Part shown: one piece after another, positions 40,825 to 53,227 of the stretch | Position numbering within the stretch: the first letter of the stretch is position 1 | Layout: each line of letters opens with the position of its first letter | Source: Deinococcus ficus | Lineage (GTDB): Bacteria; Deinococcota; Deinococci; Deinococcales; Deinococcaceae | Assembly: GCF_003444775.1 (NCBI RefSeq) | Contig: NZ_CP021081.1 | Coordinates: forward strand, 2,672,001-2,736,000 | Length of the DNA: 64,000 bases | Reading direction: 5' to 3' | Position numbers and translations under genes: made by a program | Notes under the pieces: model-generated | Told to the model about the DNA's origin: nothing | What the model saw: the letters and a program-made list of their open reading frames with translations, nothing else | The model's database searches: none

Positions 40825-43128
40825 TCAGCGTCTGACGTTGACGATGGTGACGCCGTGGCCGCCCTGGTTGGCTTCGGCGTCGTGGAAGGATTCGACGTTC
40901 TTGTCGGTTTTGAGGTAGTCGCGCAGGGTGCGGCGCAGGACGCCCATGCCCTTGCCGTGCACGACGCGCAGGGGGCTTTCTTTCATGGCGCGGGCTTCGA
41001 GGATGGCGGTGCGGAGTTCTTCCACGGCTTCCTCAACGCCCAGGCCGCGGAGTTGCAGTTCGCTGCTGAAGGTGTTGGGGGTGGTGCCGGCGAAGCTGAA
41101 GCCGCTGCGGAGTTTGGGCTGGCCGGGGGCGGGTTTGGGTTCCTGTTTGAGGCGGACGTCGCGGCGTTTCACGCCGACTTTCATGACGCCGAGCTGCACG
41201 ACGAGGTCGTCGCCGCGCAGTTCGAGGACCTGGCCGCTGGCGTTGTAGGCGGGGACGTCCACGTTGCTGCCGACGCGGATGGGGTCGCCACGGTCCTCGC
41301 GGGCCGGGGGGGCGGGGCGGGCTTTCTGCGCGGCGGTGCGCAGTTCGCGGAGTTCCTGCATGACGCGGGGGCGGGCGGTGTCTTCCTGGGCGCGGGCGCG
41401 CAGGGTGCGGACGCGTTCGATGGCGTCGGCGTAGAGCGCCTCGGCTTTCTGGGCGGCCTCGGCGAGCATCTCGGTGCGGCGCGTTTCGAGGGTCTCGCGT
41501 TCCTGGCGGACGCGGGCGAGTTCGGCCTCGGCACCCTGGCGGGCCTGGGTGGCCGTCTCGAGTTCGCGGGCGAGGTCGCGGCGTTCGCGTTCCAGCCCCT
41601 CGAGCATGCGTTCCATGATCCCGGCCTCGGGGCCGAGCAGGTCCTCGCCGCGGGCGAGGACGCCGGCGGGCAGGCCCATGCGGCCGGCGATGGCCAGGGC
41701 GTAGCTGCGGCCGGGCTGGCCGACCTGGAGGTGGTAGGTGGGGCTGAGGGTGTCGAGCTGGAAGCCCATGCTGGCGTTTTTCAGGCCGGGGGTTTCCAGC
41801 GCGAAGAGTTTCAGGGGGGAGAGGTGGCTGGTGATGATGCCGCGGGCGTCCTGCGTGAGCAGCGTTTCGATGATCGCCTGGGAGAGCGCGGCGCCCTCGT
41901 CGGGGTCGGTGCCGCTGCCGAGCTCGTCCACGAGGACAAGGGTGTCGGGGCTGGCGTGGCGCAGGACGTAGCGCAGGTGCTTGAGGTGGGAGGCGAAGGT
42001 GCTGAGGCTCGCCTCGATGCTCTGCTCGTCGCCGATGTCCACGAGGACGTCCTGGACGACGGGCAGCTGGGCGCTGGCGGCGGCGACGTACAGCCCGCAC
42101 TGGTGCATCAGGACGGCCAGCCCGAGGGTCTTGAGGGTGGCGGTCTTGCCGCCCATGTTGGGGCCGGTGATCAGGAGCAGTTTGGTGTCGCCCAGCGCGA
42201 TGTCGTTGGGGACGGGGTTCTCGATAAGGGGGTGGCGGGCCTCGCGCAGGTCGTACTGGCCGCTGGGGGCCTGTTCGGGGCGGTTGAGGCGCCAGTCGCG
42301 GGCGAGGCGGGCCTTGGCGGCGATCAGGTCCAGTTCCCCGACGGTGATCAGGGTCATGGGCACGTCGGCGTCGGCGGCAAACGCTCCGGACAGGTCGGTG
42401 AGAATGCGGCGGACCTCGGCTTCCTCGTCGAGGATCAGGCGGGTGAGTTCGTTGTTCAGCTGCGTGACGGCGGCCGGTTCCACGAAGTACGTCTGCCCGG
42501 TCGCGGAGGCGTCCACGATGATGCCCTGCACAGTACCGACGCGGCTGGCCTGGACGGGCAGCACGTAGCGGTCGCGGCGGATGGTGACGATGTGCTCCTG
42601 CAGGACGTCCGCCCATTTTTCCAGGGTGCTGGCGAGCTTCTCGCGGATGCGGCCGCGCAGCGGCTCGATGCGTTTGCGCAGGTCCCGCAGGCGGGGGCTG
42701 GCGTCGTCACGGACCTGCCCTTCGCGGTCCAGGGCGGACAGCACGCGGCGCACGAGCTCGGAGTGGTCGCCGAGGCCCAGGGCAACCTCGCGCAGCGGGC
42801 CGCGGGAGTTCGCGCCGATGGCGCGTTTGACGGTCATGGCGCCGTCCAGGGAGTACGCGGCCTGCAGCAGTTCCTGACCGCTGAGCACGCGGCCTTCCTG
42901 GGCGCGGGCGTGCAGTTCGCGGATGTCGTGAATGCCGCCCAGGCTGAGGCTCACGCCGAACAGGGCGTCTTCGACCTCGTCCAGTTCCCGCGCGATGCGG
43001 CCGGGGTCGTCGCTGGGCTGAAGCGCCCGGGCGCGCTCGGTGCCCAGCGACGTCGCGCTCCGTTCCGCGAGGGCGTCACGGACACGGGGGAAATCCAGGG
43101 CATTCAGGGCGCGGGCATCGAACGGCAT
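40825..43128 (-). CDS. mutS2: MutS2-type endonuclease/ribosome-rescue ATPase
   Basis: A 767-residue MutS2: no mismatch-recognition domain, core and clamp helices, ATPase with Walker [17 protein letters not shown] and Walker [20 protein letters not shown], a long coiled-coil ([21 protein letters not shown]) and a C-terminal Smr domain [20 protein letters not shown]. Family members suppress homologous recombination or split collided ribosomes; the Smr domain is a nuclease in some members. The start [13 protein letters not shown] matches the family; TATGCT lies 11 bases upstream. In Deinococcus the MutS2 protein has been linked to oxidative and radiation resistance. Confidence 0.95.
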   Translation of the reverse strand: MPFDARALNALDFPRVRDALAERSATSLGTERARALQPSDDPGRIARELDEVEDALFGVSLSLGGIHDIRELHARAQEGRVLSGQELLQAAYSLDGAMTVKRAIGANSRGPLREVALGLGDHSELVRRVLSALDREGQVRDDASPRLRDLRKRIEPLRGRIREKLASTLEKWADVLQEHIVTIRRDRYVLPVQASRVGTVQGIIVDASATGQTYFVEPAAVTQLNNELTRLILDEEAEVRRILTDLSGAFAADADVPMTLITVGELDLIAAKARLARDWRLNRPEQAPSGQYDLREARHPLIENPVPNDIALGDTKLLLITGPNMGGKTATLKTLGLAVLMHQCGLYVAAASAQLPVVQDVLVDIGDEQSIEASLSTFASHLKHLRYVLRHASPDTLVLVDELGSGTDPDEGAALSQAIIETLLTQDARGIITSHLSPLKLFALETPGLKNASMGFQLDTLSPTYHLQVGQPGRSYALAIAGRMGLPAGVLARGEDLLGPEAGIMERMLEGLERERRDLARELETATQARQGAEAELARVRQERETLETRRTEMLAEAAQKAEALYADAIERVRTLRARAQEDTARPRVMQELRELRTAAQKARPAPPAREDRGDPIRVGSNVDVPAYNASGQVLELRGDDLVVQLGVMKVGVKRRDVRLKQEPKPAPGQPKLRSGFSFAGTTPNTFSSELQLRGLGVEEAVEELRTAILEARAMKESPLRVVHGKGMGVLRRTLRDYLKTDKNVESFHDAEANQGGHGVTIVNVRR

Positions 43129-43336
43129 CTCGGGTACGCAGCATAACAACGTGCCCGGGAGAAAACGTGCGCTGAGTGGCTTACCGGCCTGTGTCCGGCG
43201 CGGCGGCATCCGGCCCGGGTGCGACTGGCTGAACATGACGAGACTTCCCATGTGGATTCTGTGTCGCCTGGGCACGAAAGCGGGGGGCCGGCCAGCAGTC
43301 CGGCTGGCGCGGGAAACGCCGGCACAGCACGAGGAG

Positions 43337-43356
43337 GCCGTCATGCCCATGACGGC
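43337..43356. repeat. 9-bp inverted repeat in the intergenic region
   Basis: GCCGTCATG-CC-CATGACGGC, perfect. It follows AGGAGG and contains an ATG, but the frame it opens runs through the promoter and terminator below and into the methyltransferase gene out of frame, so it is not called a gene. Confidence 0.6.
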
Positions 43357-43471
43357 AGCGACGGCCCTCACGTTTCCCGCGATGGTGCGGCACGCCGGGG
43401 CCACCAGCTCTCCGATCCACCGGCCCCGTGCGGCCCGGACCGCGCGCCGTTCTGCGTCCCGGTGCATGGCC

Positions 43472-43500
43472 TTGACCCGCGCTGCATACCGCGCTATATT
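43472..43500 (+). promoter_or_regulatory. Consensus sigma-70-like promoter
   Basis: TTGACC (43472-43477), a 17-base spacer and TATATT (43495-43500). The predicted transcript start, about 43507, is only 5 bases before a terminator hairpin. Confidence 0.65.
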
Positions 43501-43511
43501 TTTCTCTATCA

Positions 43512-43533
43512 GCGCCCAGGTGGCGCGTTTTTT
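43512..43533 (+). terminator. Intrinsic terminator directly after a promoter
   Basis: Stem GCGCC (43512-43516) / GGCGC (43522-43526), loop CAGGT, then G and TTTTTT (43528-43533). The T run lies on the plus strand. Confidence 0.8.
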
Positions 43534-43592
43534 ATTGCCTGTCAGGCACCTTGGCCTGCTTCCGGCCGGGCATGACGGCGGGGCGCTGCTCT

Positions 43593-43598
43593 TATACT
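43593..43598 (+). promoter_or_regulatory. Leaderless -10 box of the methyltransferase gene
   Basis: TATACT, 6 bases before the ATG at 43605, without a ribosome site. Confidence 0.6.
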
Positions 43599-43604
43599 CC
43601 CGCC

Positions 43605-44354
43605 ATGCATTCCCCCCCTTTCTCCGCGCTGGCAGCTGTGTACGACGCGATCATGGCGGACGTGGAGTACGACCACTGGGCGGATTTCGTGCTGTCGTAC
43701 GCGCGGGACGGCGGGCTCACGCCGGGAGCGGCGCTGGACCTGGCGTGCGGCACGGGCGGGTTCACGCGTGAACTTGTCGCGGCCGGGCTGGACGTGACCG
43801 GCCTGGATTTCAGCGAGGAGATGCTGCGCGAGGCGCGGGTCCGGACGCCGGGCGTGACGTTCGTGCGCGGCGACCTGCGGACCTTCACGCTGGAGCGGGC
43901 CTTTGATCTGGTCACGTGCGTGTTCGACAGCCTGAACAACCTGCTCACCCCGGAGGACCTGGGGGCGGCGCTCGCGCGGGCGCACGCGCACCTGCGCCCC
44001 GGGGGCCTGTTCGCGTTCGACGTGAACACGCGCGTGGGCGTGCGGGAACTGTGGGAGGGGGACGCCATCGAGGGCCTGGCGCCGCTGCAGGGCGGCGGGG
44101 AGGTGCACTACCACTGGTCGCATCACTTCGACCCGGACGCCGAGGTGGGCGTGGTGCAGGCCTTCTGCCGGGTGGGGGACCAGGAGTTCGTGGAGACGCA
44201 CCGCGAGCGCGGCTACGACCCGGCTGAACTGCGGCCCCTGCTGGAGGGCGCGGGGTTCACGCGTTTCGAGATCGTGGAGTACCCGGATTACGCAGACCCG
44301 GCGCCGGACGTGCCGCGCGTGTGGGTGTTCGCGTGGCGGGAGGCGGGTCAGTGA
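43605..44354 (+). CDS. SAM-dependent methyltransferase
   Basis: A 249-residue class I methyltransferase. [24 protein letters not shown] is followed by [19 protein letters not shown] (motif I) and [15 protein letters not shown], and [13 protein letters not shown] (motif after beta-5). The layout resembles the small-molecule methyltransferases near YxxH-type D-proteins; the substrate is unknown. It overlaps gpsA by 4 bases (GTGA), so it is the first gene of a coupled pair. Confidence 0.9.
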   Translation: MHSPPFSALAAVYDAIMADVEYDHWADFVLSYARDGGLTPGAALDLACGTGGFTRELVAAGLDVTGLDFSEEMLREARVRTPGVTFVRGDLRTFTLERAFDLVTCVFDSLNNLLTPEDLGAALARAHAHLRPGGLFAFDVNTRVGVRELWEGDAIEGLAPLQGGGEVHYHWSHHFDPDAEVGVVQAFCRVGDQEFVETHRERGYDPAELRPLLEGAGFTRFEIVEYPDYADPAPDVPRVWVFAWREAGQ

Positions 44355-45322
44355 CCGGGGCGGGCCCGGCGCTGCCGGTGCTGGGCGCGGGCGGCTGGGG
44401 TACGGCCCTGGCGGTGAGTGCCGCGCGGGGCGGGCAGGCGGTGAGGTTGTGGGCGCGGCGGCCGGAGTTCGCGGCGCGGCTCTCCCGCGAGCGGGTGAAC
44501 GCCGAGTACCTGCCGGGCGTGGCCCTGCCGGATGACGTGGAGGTCACGGCGGATCTGGGCGCGGCGGTGGCCGGGGCGGAGTTCGCGCTGGTGGTCGTGC
44601 CGAGCGTGGGCGTGCCGGACCTGCTGGCGGACCTGCCGCGGGACCTGGGCGTGGTGCTGTGCGCCAAGGGCCTCGCGCCGGACGGTGAGCGCCTGACGGA
44701 CCTGGCCCACGAGCTGGGCTTCACGCGGGTGGCGGTCCTGAGCGGCCCGAACCACGCCGAGGAGGTCGGGCGGGGCCTGCCGGCCGCGACGGTGGTGGCC
44801 AGCACGGACGAGGCGCTGGCGCTGGGCGTGCAGCGCGCCCTGATCACGCCCACACTGCGGGTGTACACGAGCGCGGACGTGGTGGGCGTGGAGCTGGGCG
44901 GCGTGCTGAAGAACGTGATCGCGCTGGCGGCCGGGATGGTGGACGGCCTGGGCCTGGGCGACAACGCCAAGGCCGCCCTGACCACCCGGGGCCTGAGGGA
45001 GATGGTGCGGTACGTGGTGTCGCAGGGCGGCGCGGACGACACGGTGTACGGCCTGAGCGGCCTGGGGGACCTGATCGCCACGGCCACCAGCCGGCACAGC
45101 CGCAACCGCGCGGCGGGCGAGGCGATCGCGCGCGGGGAGCACCCGGGGCAGGGTGGGAAGGTGGTGGAGGGCCTGCGCACTGCGGACCTGCTGGATTCCT
45201 GGGCGACGGCGCACGGGGTGGACCTGCCGATCGTGCGGGCCGTGCACCGGGTCACGGCGCGGGAGTGGACGCCGGCGCGCGGCGTGGCGCACCTGATGGA
45301 ACGCGAGGCGAAACCGGAGTAG
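44351..45322 (+). CDS. gpsA: Glycerol-3-phosphate dehydrogenase [NAD(P)+]
   Basis: Makes sn-glycerol-3-phosphate from dihydroxyacetone phosphate for phospholipid synthesis. The 323-residue protein has the N-terminal Rossmann motif [56 protein letters not shown] with the catalytic lysine, and [19 protein letters not shown]. The start is a GTG at 44351 overlapping the methyltransferase stop (GTGA); a few residues precede the Rossmann strand, normal for the family. It is the second gene of a coupled pair. Confidence 0.97.
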   Translation: MTGAGPALPVLGAGGWGTALAVSAARGGQAVRLWARRPEFAARLSRERVNAEYLPGVALPDDVEVTADLGAAVAGAEFALVVVPSVGVPDLLADLPRDLGVVLCAKGLAPDGERLTDLAHELGFTRVAVLSGPNHAEEVGRGLPAATVVASTDEALALGVQRALITPTLRVYTSADVVGVELGGVLKNVIALAAGMVDGLGLGDNAKAALTTRGLREMVRYVVSQGGADDTVYGLSGLGDLIATATSRHSRNRAAGEAIARGEHPGQGGKVVEGLRTADLLDSWATAHGVDLPIVRAVHRVTAREWTPARGVAHLMEREAKPE

Positions 45323-45632
45323 GGCCCGGGGTGGTCTTTGCCCCCGCCGGTTTGACTCGGGACCAATTCGGGCCTTATTTTTCCGTGCTGGCCGAGAGGT
45401 GCAGCCGCAGTCAATGACGGATGGTGTACCTGCACATCCGGCCGGGTACCAAATGTTGTACCTTCAGGGGCAGGAAGGTGTTACAGTTCACGCTGTACCA
45501 CGAGACCCCACCGCCCACTGGTTCCCGCCCGCCCAGCGCTGCCGGAATCCTTCCCTGGACTGGCCCGCGCCCGTCCCCAGCCCCTTTCGCGTTTCAATCC
45601 CGCTTTCCCCTGTTTCCCTTCAAGGAGTCCCC
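45323..45632. other. 310-bp leader region before nrdJ
   Basis: Contains the nrdJ promoter (45352-45381) and a leader of about 245 bases, long for this genome. The leader has GGTAC-N8-GTACC (around 45447-45464) and repeated GTACC elements. I looked for a cobalamin riboswitch and for NrdR boxes and see neither clearly. No coding region is supported. Confidence 0.6.
45352..45381 (+). promoter_or_regulatory. nrdJ promoter
   Basis: TTGACT (45352-45357), 17-18 base spacer, TTATTT/TATTTT (45375-45381). The transcript start would be near 45388, giving a long 5' leader. Confidence 0.65.
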
Positions 45633-48638
<3,006 letters not shown>

Positions 48639-48723
48639 AAAGGGTGGTTCGAGAGCAGTTCCAGACTTAACGATATGAGGAGGCGACGTGACTGTCGCCT
48701 CCCGCTTCTATGTGGCTCAATCT

Positions 48724-49290
48724 CTACCAGCCTAATTTCAGCTTCCAGTATGCGGAACCCAGATCGCGCCGATCGAAGACCACGTATTCAGTCACAGCGG
48801 TAACACCGCAATACACCTTTGTCTGAGTACTGCCTTCCTTGCGCCAGAGCATTGTTTTGACCTGCGGCGCCTTGACGCGCCGGACATAAGACAGACAAGA
48901 CTCAAGATCATCCGCCGACAGTTGCTCCACTTCATCGTCCAGGGAAAAGTCTTTAAGCATCTGAACAGCTACATCGTTGTCCCTAGGGCTGACAAAAGCG
49001 TAGTTCAGGTATTGAGCGGTCGTTTCCTGACCACCCAGCCTGGGAATGACCCAGTTGAAGGTCAGCTTGCCTGAAGGCGCCCGAAAGACCTGATCTATGA
49101 CCCTCCAGTCTCCAGCAGTTCGAGTACGCTCCGAAAGCAGATTAAGTGAGTAGTCGCGCGCAAAATTCTGCATAAATGGCGTGAGAGCTGCCAGCCCCCA
49201 ACCGCTCAGGGCCATGACAGTGGTCACAAACGCGGTGGCGCCGTGCCCGAGAAGTTGTAGGGACTCACTACCAAGGCTTTTGGGCTTCAT
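48724..49290 (-). CDS. Membrane-anchored protein coupled to the PG-hydrolase-like gene
   Basis: A 188-residue protein with one predicted membrane segment near the N-terminus (about 15-36, HGATAFVTTVMALSGWGLAAL) and a soluble remainder (RDYSLNLL..., FVSPRDNDVAVQMLKDFSLDDEVEQL). I recognise no family. It starts inside the stop codon of the upstream 711-residue gene (ATGA, 4 bases), so the two are translated together. Base use is visibly less GC-rich than the flanking nrdJ and sugar dehydrogenase genes, which suggests transfer. In gene order and size it could be an immunity or accessory protein for the upstream product; this is inference. Confidence 0.7.
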   Translation of the reverse strand: MKPKSLGSESLQLLGHGATAFVTTVMALSGWGLAALTPFMQNFARDYSLNLLSERTRTAGDWRVIDQVFRAPSGKLTFNWVIPRLGGQETTAQYLNYAFVSPRDNDVAVQMLKDFSLDDEVEQLSADDLESCLSYVRRVKAPQVKTMLWRKEGSTQTKVYCGVTAVTEYVVFDRRDLGSAYWKLKLGW

Positions 49291-51422
49291 TTCTGCCGTC
49301 CCGCATCTAGAGGCCTATAACGACTGAAATAAAACGCTTCCTGTTGCAGAGTGTTTGGTGTCTTCCAGATGTCACTGGCCTGCGGATCCCAGTTGTAACC
49401 ACTTACTTTCTTCTTAACCCCAGACCAGGTAAACCGGTCTGTCTTAGGGAACCACCAGATCGCTTTGTCTACACCAATACGGTAGACCCCACCCTGCGCT
49501 ACGGAAGCAGGAAGTTGTGCATTAGGCGTCGACTCAGCAATCATCATTTGAATACCCTTTCCATCTGGCCCTGGTCCGACACGCGTTACGACCCGAATAT
49601 GGCCCTCTAGCCACATGGTATCCCCCGGTCTGACTTCTTTGGGCGAGTCCACTTTAGTGAATTGACCTCCGTTGCCGTGCAAACTGCCGGAGTTTCTGTA
49701 CTCACGTACTCCAGCATCTCCCAGATGAGGATCTTTCCCCACAACATTTGTGGTCGCATAGTCAAGCGCTTGGGTAACAAATCCTGAGCAATCAACCCCT
49801 ATGCCGTATTTCTTCAGCCAGCCAGTCACCATCGCCGACGAAATATTTTGTGGGGGCACACCGAAGGGGTTCATATCTACAAGCGTCTGAGTGAAGCGAG
49901 CCATTTCAGCAGGACTCCCCTTACCATAGGTTGCCAAGCTAGGCGCCTTATAGAAAACACGGAGGTCGGCCGCATTCATGTTGCGGCGATTGGCCATGAC
50001 TTGGTCTTTCATGTCGCCACTGAAAATGAAATAGGGCGTTCTGATACTTAGCTGCTTCGACTTTCTCTCTGCTCCCGCTTGCCAGTTTACCGTCACCGAA
50101 AATACAAATTTTTCCGTAAACGCTTCAAGCGCTTCAGTGACACGTCCATCGAAATCGTGCGATGGCGCAGCAGGCTGGGTCTCGGGGACTTGAGTCTGCG
50201 CTTGGACTGGTGTCGGAGGTTTAGTTTTCCCTGCAGCAACCGCCCCAGCGGGAGACAGCTCGGGAACCTGCCTGAAGTAGTTCGTGACGAACCCCTGCTC
50301 TCGAATCTCGCCAGCTGCCTCCAGCCGCGTGATCAGACCGTCGTTATTCGTGTCGAACTGCCGGTTCGACTCGTAATTGTCGTTCTTGTCTGTGGAGCGA
50401 TACCAGATTTCCGACTCCCGGCCTGGGGCAAGAATCTCTTGATAAATTGCGTCGTACTTATCGCCCGGCGTTAATTTGTTGATAGGTATAGTGAAGTAAA
50501 GCACCACGAATTTCATCTGCTCAGCGGGAGTCATGTTCAGGAGTTCACCACGGGAGACTGATGTCGCCGTGACTCCAAGCTCCTTCGCTTTTTTCTTGCC
50601 TGCTGAGGTTTCCAGAAACTGATTTAACGCAGGGATCCCTACACTCGGTGTGAACTGAATCAATCCAACCGCACCTTTCTTACCCTTCCGCCGAGCCTCC
50701 TCATTTTCTACACCTGGGCTGAATGTTCCCGCCGATTCATAACCGATAACCGCAGCCAGGTCGTTTGGATTAATGCTCAGCTTCTGTGCGCCCCAAAGAA
50801 TCGCCTGCTGCACTTCCGCATTACCGTCAAAGCCCTTTAAACCTGTTTTGACAGCCTGCCATTGCGCCTGATCAGGGGACGAATTGGGGTTGGCAGGTCC
50901 GTCTTGTTGATTGGCCTGGAGTTCAGGTCGACCAGGGGACTCCAACTCTCCATTATTCAAAGCACCTTTTGACAGTTGTGACACTGCGGAACTTGACTTG
51001 CCTGGAGCAGGTATTGGCAGTGGGGCCGGACGGGTGCGGATCAGACGCAGCGTATCCACGCTAAACTCCTTATTCCGGAAGGAGGCGCTGAGCATATGCC
51101 CAGATGGACTGAAGCGTCCTTCAAAAACCGCTTCATTCTCGGTACCTTTCAGAACAAAGGTGTGGTCTTCCCGAAGTTGTCCTTCCAGATGCCACCCTTC
51201 ATTACGCCTTCCGGGAGAAACCTGGTAACGCGCGTGAAGATGACCGCTGATGTCACGTTGAACGCGTAGCTGAAAGTTGATACCTTTGGCCGCACCGCTG
51301 AAGTTCCGTGTCCAGGCCTGCTCAGCGGGCTTCAGAGCGGGAATCTGTCTTGAGGGAATTGCTGGAGCTGTGGCCTGTGGACTCTTGGGAAGCTGGGCTT
51401 TCCGAGGTTTCTCAGCAAACAT
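49287..51422 (-). CDS. Large two-enzyme peptidoglycan hydrolase-like protein (LT + NlpC/P60-like)
   Basis: A 711-residue protein without signal peptide. Order: basic/Pro-rich N-tail (1-40); small beta domain (45-130, with EGRFSPSGHMLSASFRN); linker; lytic transglycosylase-like domain (185-335) with catalytic-type Glu229 in AAVIGYESAGTFSPG and KKGAVGLIQFTPSVG; EF-hand-like DTNNDGLITRLEA (357-369); Pro-rich linker; C-terminal NlpC/P60-like domain with Cys545 in GIGVDCSGFVTQALD and His608 in GDTMWLEGHIRVVTR. The two domains could cut both glycan and peptide bonds. AAGGTG lies before the ATG. Lower GC than its neighbours. Role could be a secreted or injected effector, a lysin, or wall remodelling. 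Confidence 0.8.
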   Translation of the reverse strand: MFAEKPRKAQLPKSPQATAPAIPSRQIPALKPAEQAWTRNFSGAAKGINFQLRVQRDISGHLHARYQVSPGRRNEGWHLEGQLREDHTFVLKGTENEAVFEGRFSPSGHMLSASFRNKEFSVDTLRLIRTRPAPLPIPAPGKSSSAVSQLSKGALNNGELESPGRPELQANQQDGPANPNSSPDQAQWQAVKTGLKGFDGNAEVQQAILWGAQKLSINPNDLAAVIGYESAGTFSPGVENEEARRKGKKGAVGLIQFTPSVGIPALNQFLETSAGKKKAKELGVTATSVSRGELLNMTPAEQMKFVVLYFTIPINKLTPGDKYDAIYQEILAPGRESEIWYRSTDKNDNYESNRQFDTNNDGLITRLEAAGEIREQGFVTNYFRQVPELSPAGAVAAGKTKPPTPVQAQTQVPETQPAAPSHDFDGRVTEALEAFTEKFVFSVTVNWQAGAERKSKQLSIRTPYFIFSGDMKDQVMANRRNMNAADLRVFYKAPSLATYGKGSPAEMARFTQTLVDMNPFGVPPQNISSAMVTGWLKKYGIGVDCSGFVTQALDYATTNVVGKDPHLGDAGVREYRNSGSLHGNGGQFTKVDSPKEVRPGDTMWLEGHIRVVTRVGPGPDGKGIQMMIAESTPNAQLPASVAQGGVYRIGVDKAIWWFPKTDRFTWSGVKKKVSGYNWDPQASDIWKTPNTLQQEAFYFSRYRPLDAGRQK

Positions 51423-51437
51423 AAGTCACCTTGAACA

Positions 51438-51473
51438 GTTGAGGACGCGAGCTTTTCAGGACCGGTCCTCAAC
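51438..51473. repeat. 9-bp inverted repeat upstream of the PG-hydrolase-like gene
   Basis: GTTGAGGAC (51438-51446) and GTCCTCAAC (51465-51473), 18-base spacer, 16 bases upstream of the ATG at 51422. It could be an operator or a leader hairpin. Confidence 0.55.
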
Positions 51474-51616
51474 TTATCCCATTCACTTCCAGCATCTTGC
51501 CGAAGTTGACGCAGCTCTTGACAGAGAGGTTGTTTGACGGGTTCGACAAGCATTCTCAGTGACTGAAACCAACCCGGCCACTGCAAACAACACCTGTCGA
51601 AGCGAAGATCAGGTTC

Positions 51617-52741
51617 TCACCGCCCCAGCTTGAGGACGCGGCCGCTGCCGTATTCGGCGACGTACAGTTCGCCGGCCTCGTCCTCTCCGAAGGTGGAGGG
51701 GTTCTCGACCTTGCCCAGGCTGGCCTTGTTCCAGGTGGTGCCGGTCGTGCGGGCGGCCCAGACGGTGCCGGTGGCGAAGTCGGCGAACACGTACTGGCCT
51801 TTGAGGGTGGGAATGGCCTGGCCGCGGTACACGTAGCCGCCGGTGATGCTCTGTCCTTCCTGGCGGCCGTAGACGAGGACGGGTTCGGTGAGGCCCTGGG
51901 TGCGGCAGCCGTTGGCGGGTTCGAAGCAGGTGCGGCCTTCGCGGGTGCGCCAGCCGTAGTTCTCGCCGCCTTTGCTGTTGCGGGGCTGACGGTTGACTTC
52001 CTCAAAGGCGTTCTGGCCGACGTCCGCGATGATGAGGTCGCCGGTCTGCCGGTCGAAGGAGAAGCGCCAGGGGTTGCGCAGCCCGTACGCCCAGATGTGG
52101 GGGTTGGCGCCCTGCCGGTTCAGGAAGGGGTTGCCCGGGGCGGGTTTGGCGTCGTCGCCGCTGACGTCGAAGCGCAGGATCTTGCCGAGGGGGGAGTTCA
52201 GGTTCTGGCCGTTGTTCTGCGGGTCGCCGCCGGACCCGCCGTCGCCGAGGCCCAGGTACAGGAATCCGTCCGGGCCGAACGCGAGCTGGCCGCCGTTGTG
52301 GTTGGCGTAGGGTTGCTTGGCGGTGAAGAGGACCTTGGCGGTGTTGGGGTCGGCGCGGCTGAAGTCGGGGGTGGCGGCGTAGCGGGCGAGGACGGTGTCG
52401 CCGTTGCGGTCGGTGTAGTGCACGTAGAGGCGCCGGTTGGTTTCGTATTTGGGGTCGAAGGTGAGACCGAGCAGGCCGCGTTCGCCGCCAGCGCGGGTGA
52501 GGGCACTGAGGTCCAGGAAGGGCGTGGTTCGCACGTTCCCTCCCTCGATGACCCGGATCTGTCCGGGCTGGAGGGTGGCGTACAGGCGGCCGGAGCCGTC
52601 GCCGGCGTGGGTGAGGGTGGTGACCTGCTTCAGTCCGGTCGCGTACGGGGTGAACCGCACCTGTGGCGCTCCCTGTGCCAGGGCGAGGGTGGTGAGCAGG
52701 GCGGCGCCGGTCAGCGCCGCGCGGACAGAGTGGCGGGACAT
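51617..52741 (-). CDS. Secreted PQQ-dependent sugar dehydrogenase
   Basis: A 374-residue exported aldose dehydrogenase of the glucose/sorbosone (Asd) family. Signal peptide to about residue 23 (LLTTLALAQG), then a six-bladed beta-propeller: GGERGLLGLTFDPKY, PYANHNGGQLAFGPDGFLYLGLGDGG (with the catalytic His and the PQQ contacts), NPFLNRQGANPHIWAYGLRNPWRFSFD. Uses PQQ as cofactor in this family. The ATG at 52741 is supported by CACACT 5 bases upstream. Confidence 0.93.
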   Translation of the reverse strand: MSRHSVRAALTGAALLTTLALAQGAPQVRFTPYATGLKQVTTLTHAGDGSGRLYATLQPGQIRVIEGGNVRTTPFLDLSALTRAGGERGLLGLTFDPKYETNRRLYVHYTDRNGDTVLARYAATPDFSRADPNTAKVLFTAKQPYANHNGGQLAFGPDGFLYLGLGDGGSGGDPQNNGQNLNSPLGKILRFDVSGDDAKPAPGNPFLNRQGANPHIWAYGLRNPWRFSFDRQTGDLIIADVGQNAFEEVNRQPRNSKGGENYGWRTREGRTCFEPANGCRTQGLTEPVLVYGRQEGQSITGGYVYRGQAIPTLKGQYVFADFATGTVWAARTTGTTWNKASLGKVENPSTFGEDEAGELYVAEYGSGRVLKLGR

Positions 52742-52746
52742 AGGCC

Positions 52747-52752
52747 AGTGTG
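52747..52752 (-). promoter_or_regulatory. Leaderless -10 box of the sugar dehydrogenase gene
   Basis: CACACT on the minus strand, 5 bases before the ATG at 52741. Confidence 0.4.
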
Positions 52753-52802
52753 CCGGGTGCGTGGGCGGGGGAACTGTAAGCCGCGCCTCTCGCCGGGGCG
52801 GG

Positions 52803-52808
52803 TACGCT
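52803..52808 (+). promoter_or_regulatory. Leaderless -10 box of the 124-residue membrane protein gene
   Basis: TACGCT, 5 bases before the ATG at 52814. Confidence 0.5.
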
Positions 52809-52813
52809 GGAGC

Positions 52814-53188
52814 ATGACCCCTCCCCTGCCGGCTGCCCTGGAGTCCTATCGTCATCCTGGCCCGGAGCGCTTTCAGCTGTACGGCGTGCTCATGCTGCTG
52901 CTGGTTGGCACGGCGGTGCTGGGGCGCGGGCGGCCGGGGGATCTGGGCACGCGGGAGACGTTGCGGCGCAGTCCCTTCGCGCGGGTGATGTTCATGGACA
53001 TCGGTGCCCTGAGCACGCTGGGGGCGCTGTACCTGCTGCTGAACGGGCGAACGCCGGTGCGGGTGCCGGGTGCGGTGGCGTCGCTGTTCGCGGGGAGTTT
53101 CGCGCTGCTGCCCGCCCTGGCGTACGAGGACTGGGCGAAGATGCAGGAGAAGGCAGGAACAGGTACCGAGGAATACCGGCGGGACTGA
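52814..53188 (+). CDS. Small membrane protein of unknown function
   Basis: A 124-residue protein with three hydrophobic segments (LYGVLMLLLVGTAVLG, ALSTLGALYLLLNG, ASLFAGSFALLPALAYE) and short polar tails. No family recognised; the start at 52814 fits the -10 box. It is divergent from the sugar dehydrogenase. Confidence 0.7.
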   Translation: MTPPLPAALESYRHPGPERFQLYGVLMLLLVGTAVLGRGRPGDLGTRETLRRSPFARVMFMDIGALSTLGALYLLLNGRTPVRVPGAVASLFAGSFALLPALAYEDWAKMQEKAGTGTEEYRRD

Positions 53189-53227
53189 CGGCGGGCAGGT
53201 GCGTCCTGCCGGCCGGGCGGTCTCCCC

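Larger units (their letters stand above)
43129..43604. other. 476-bp intergenic region between mutS2 and methyltransferase gene
   Basis: No coding region is convincing. It holds the mutS2 promoter (TATGCT, 43145-43140), a hairpin-rich stretch (for example CCAGC/GCTGG near 43305), a 9-bp inverted repeat GCCGTCATG/CATGACGGC at 43337-43356 after an AGGAGG, a consensus promoter at 43472-43500 abutting a terminator at 43512-43533, and the methyltransferase -10 box at 43593. No known RNA family recognised. Confidence 0.55.

Noticed and set aside
43343..43771. Small gene starting after AGGAGG at 43331-43337
   Set aside because: The frame runs through a promoter and an intrinsic terminator and into the methyltransferase gene out of frame; the translation is Arg/Ala-rich without structure.
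45323..45632. Cobalamin riboswitch or NrdR boxes before nrdJ
   Set aside because: No B12-box-like core and no paired NrdR-type sites can be read; the GTACC repeats do not match either.
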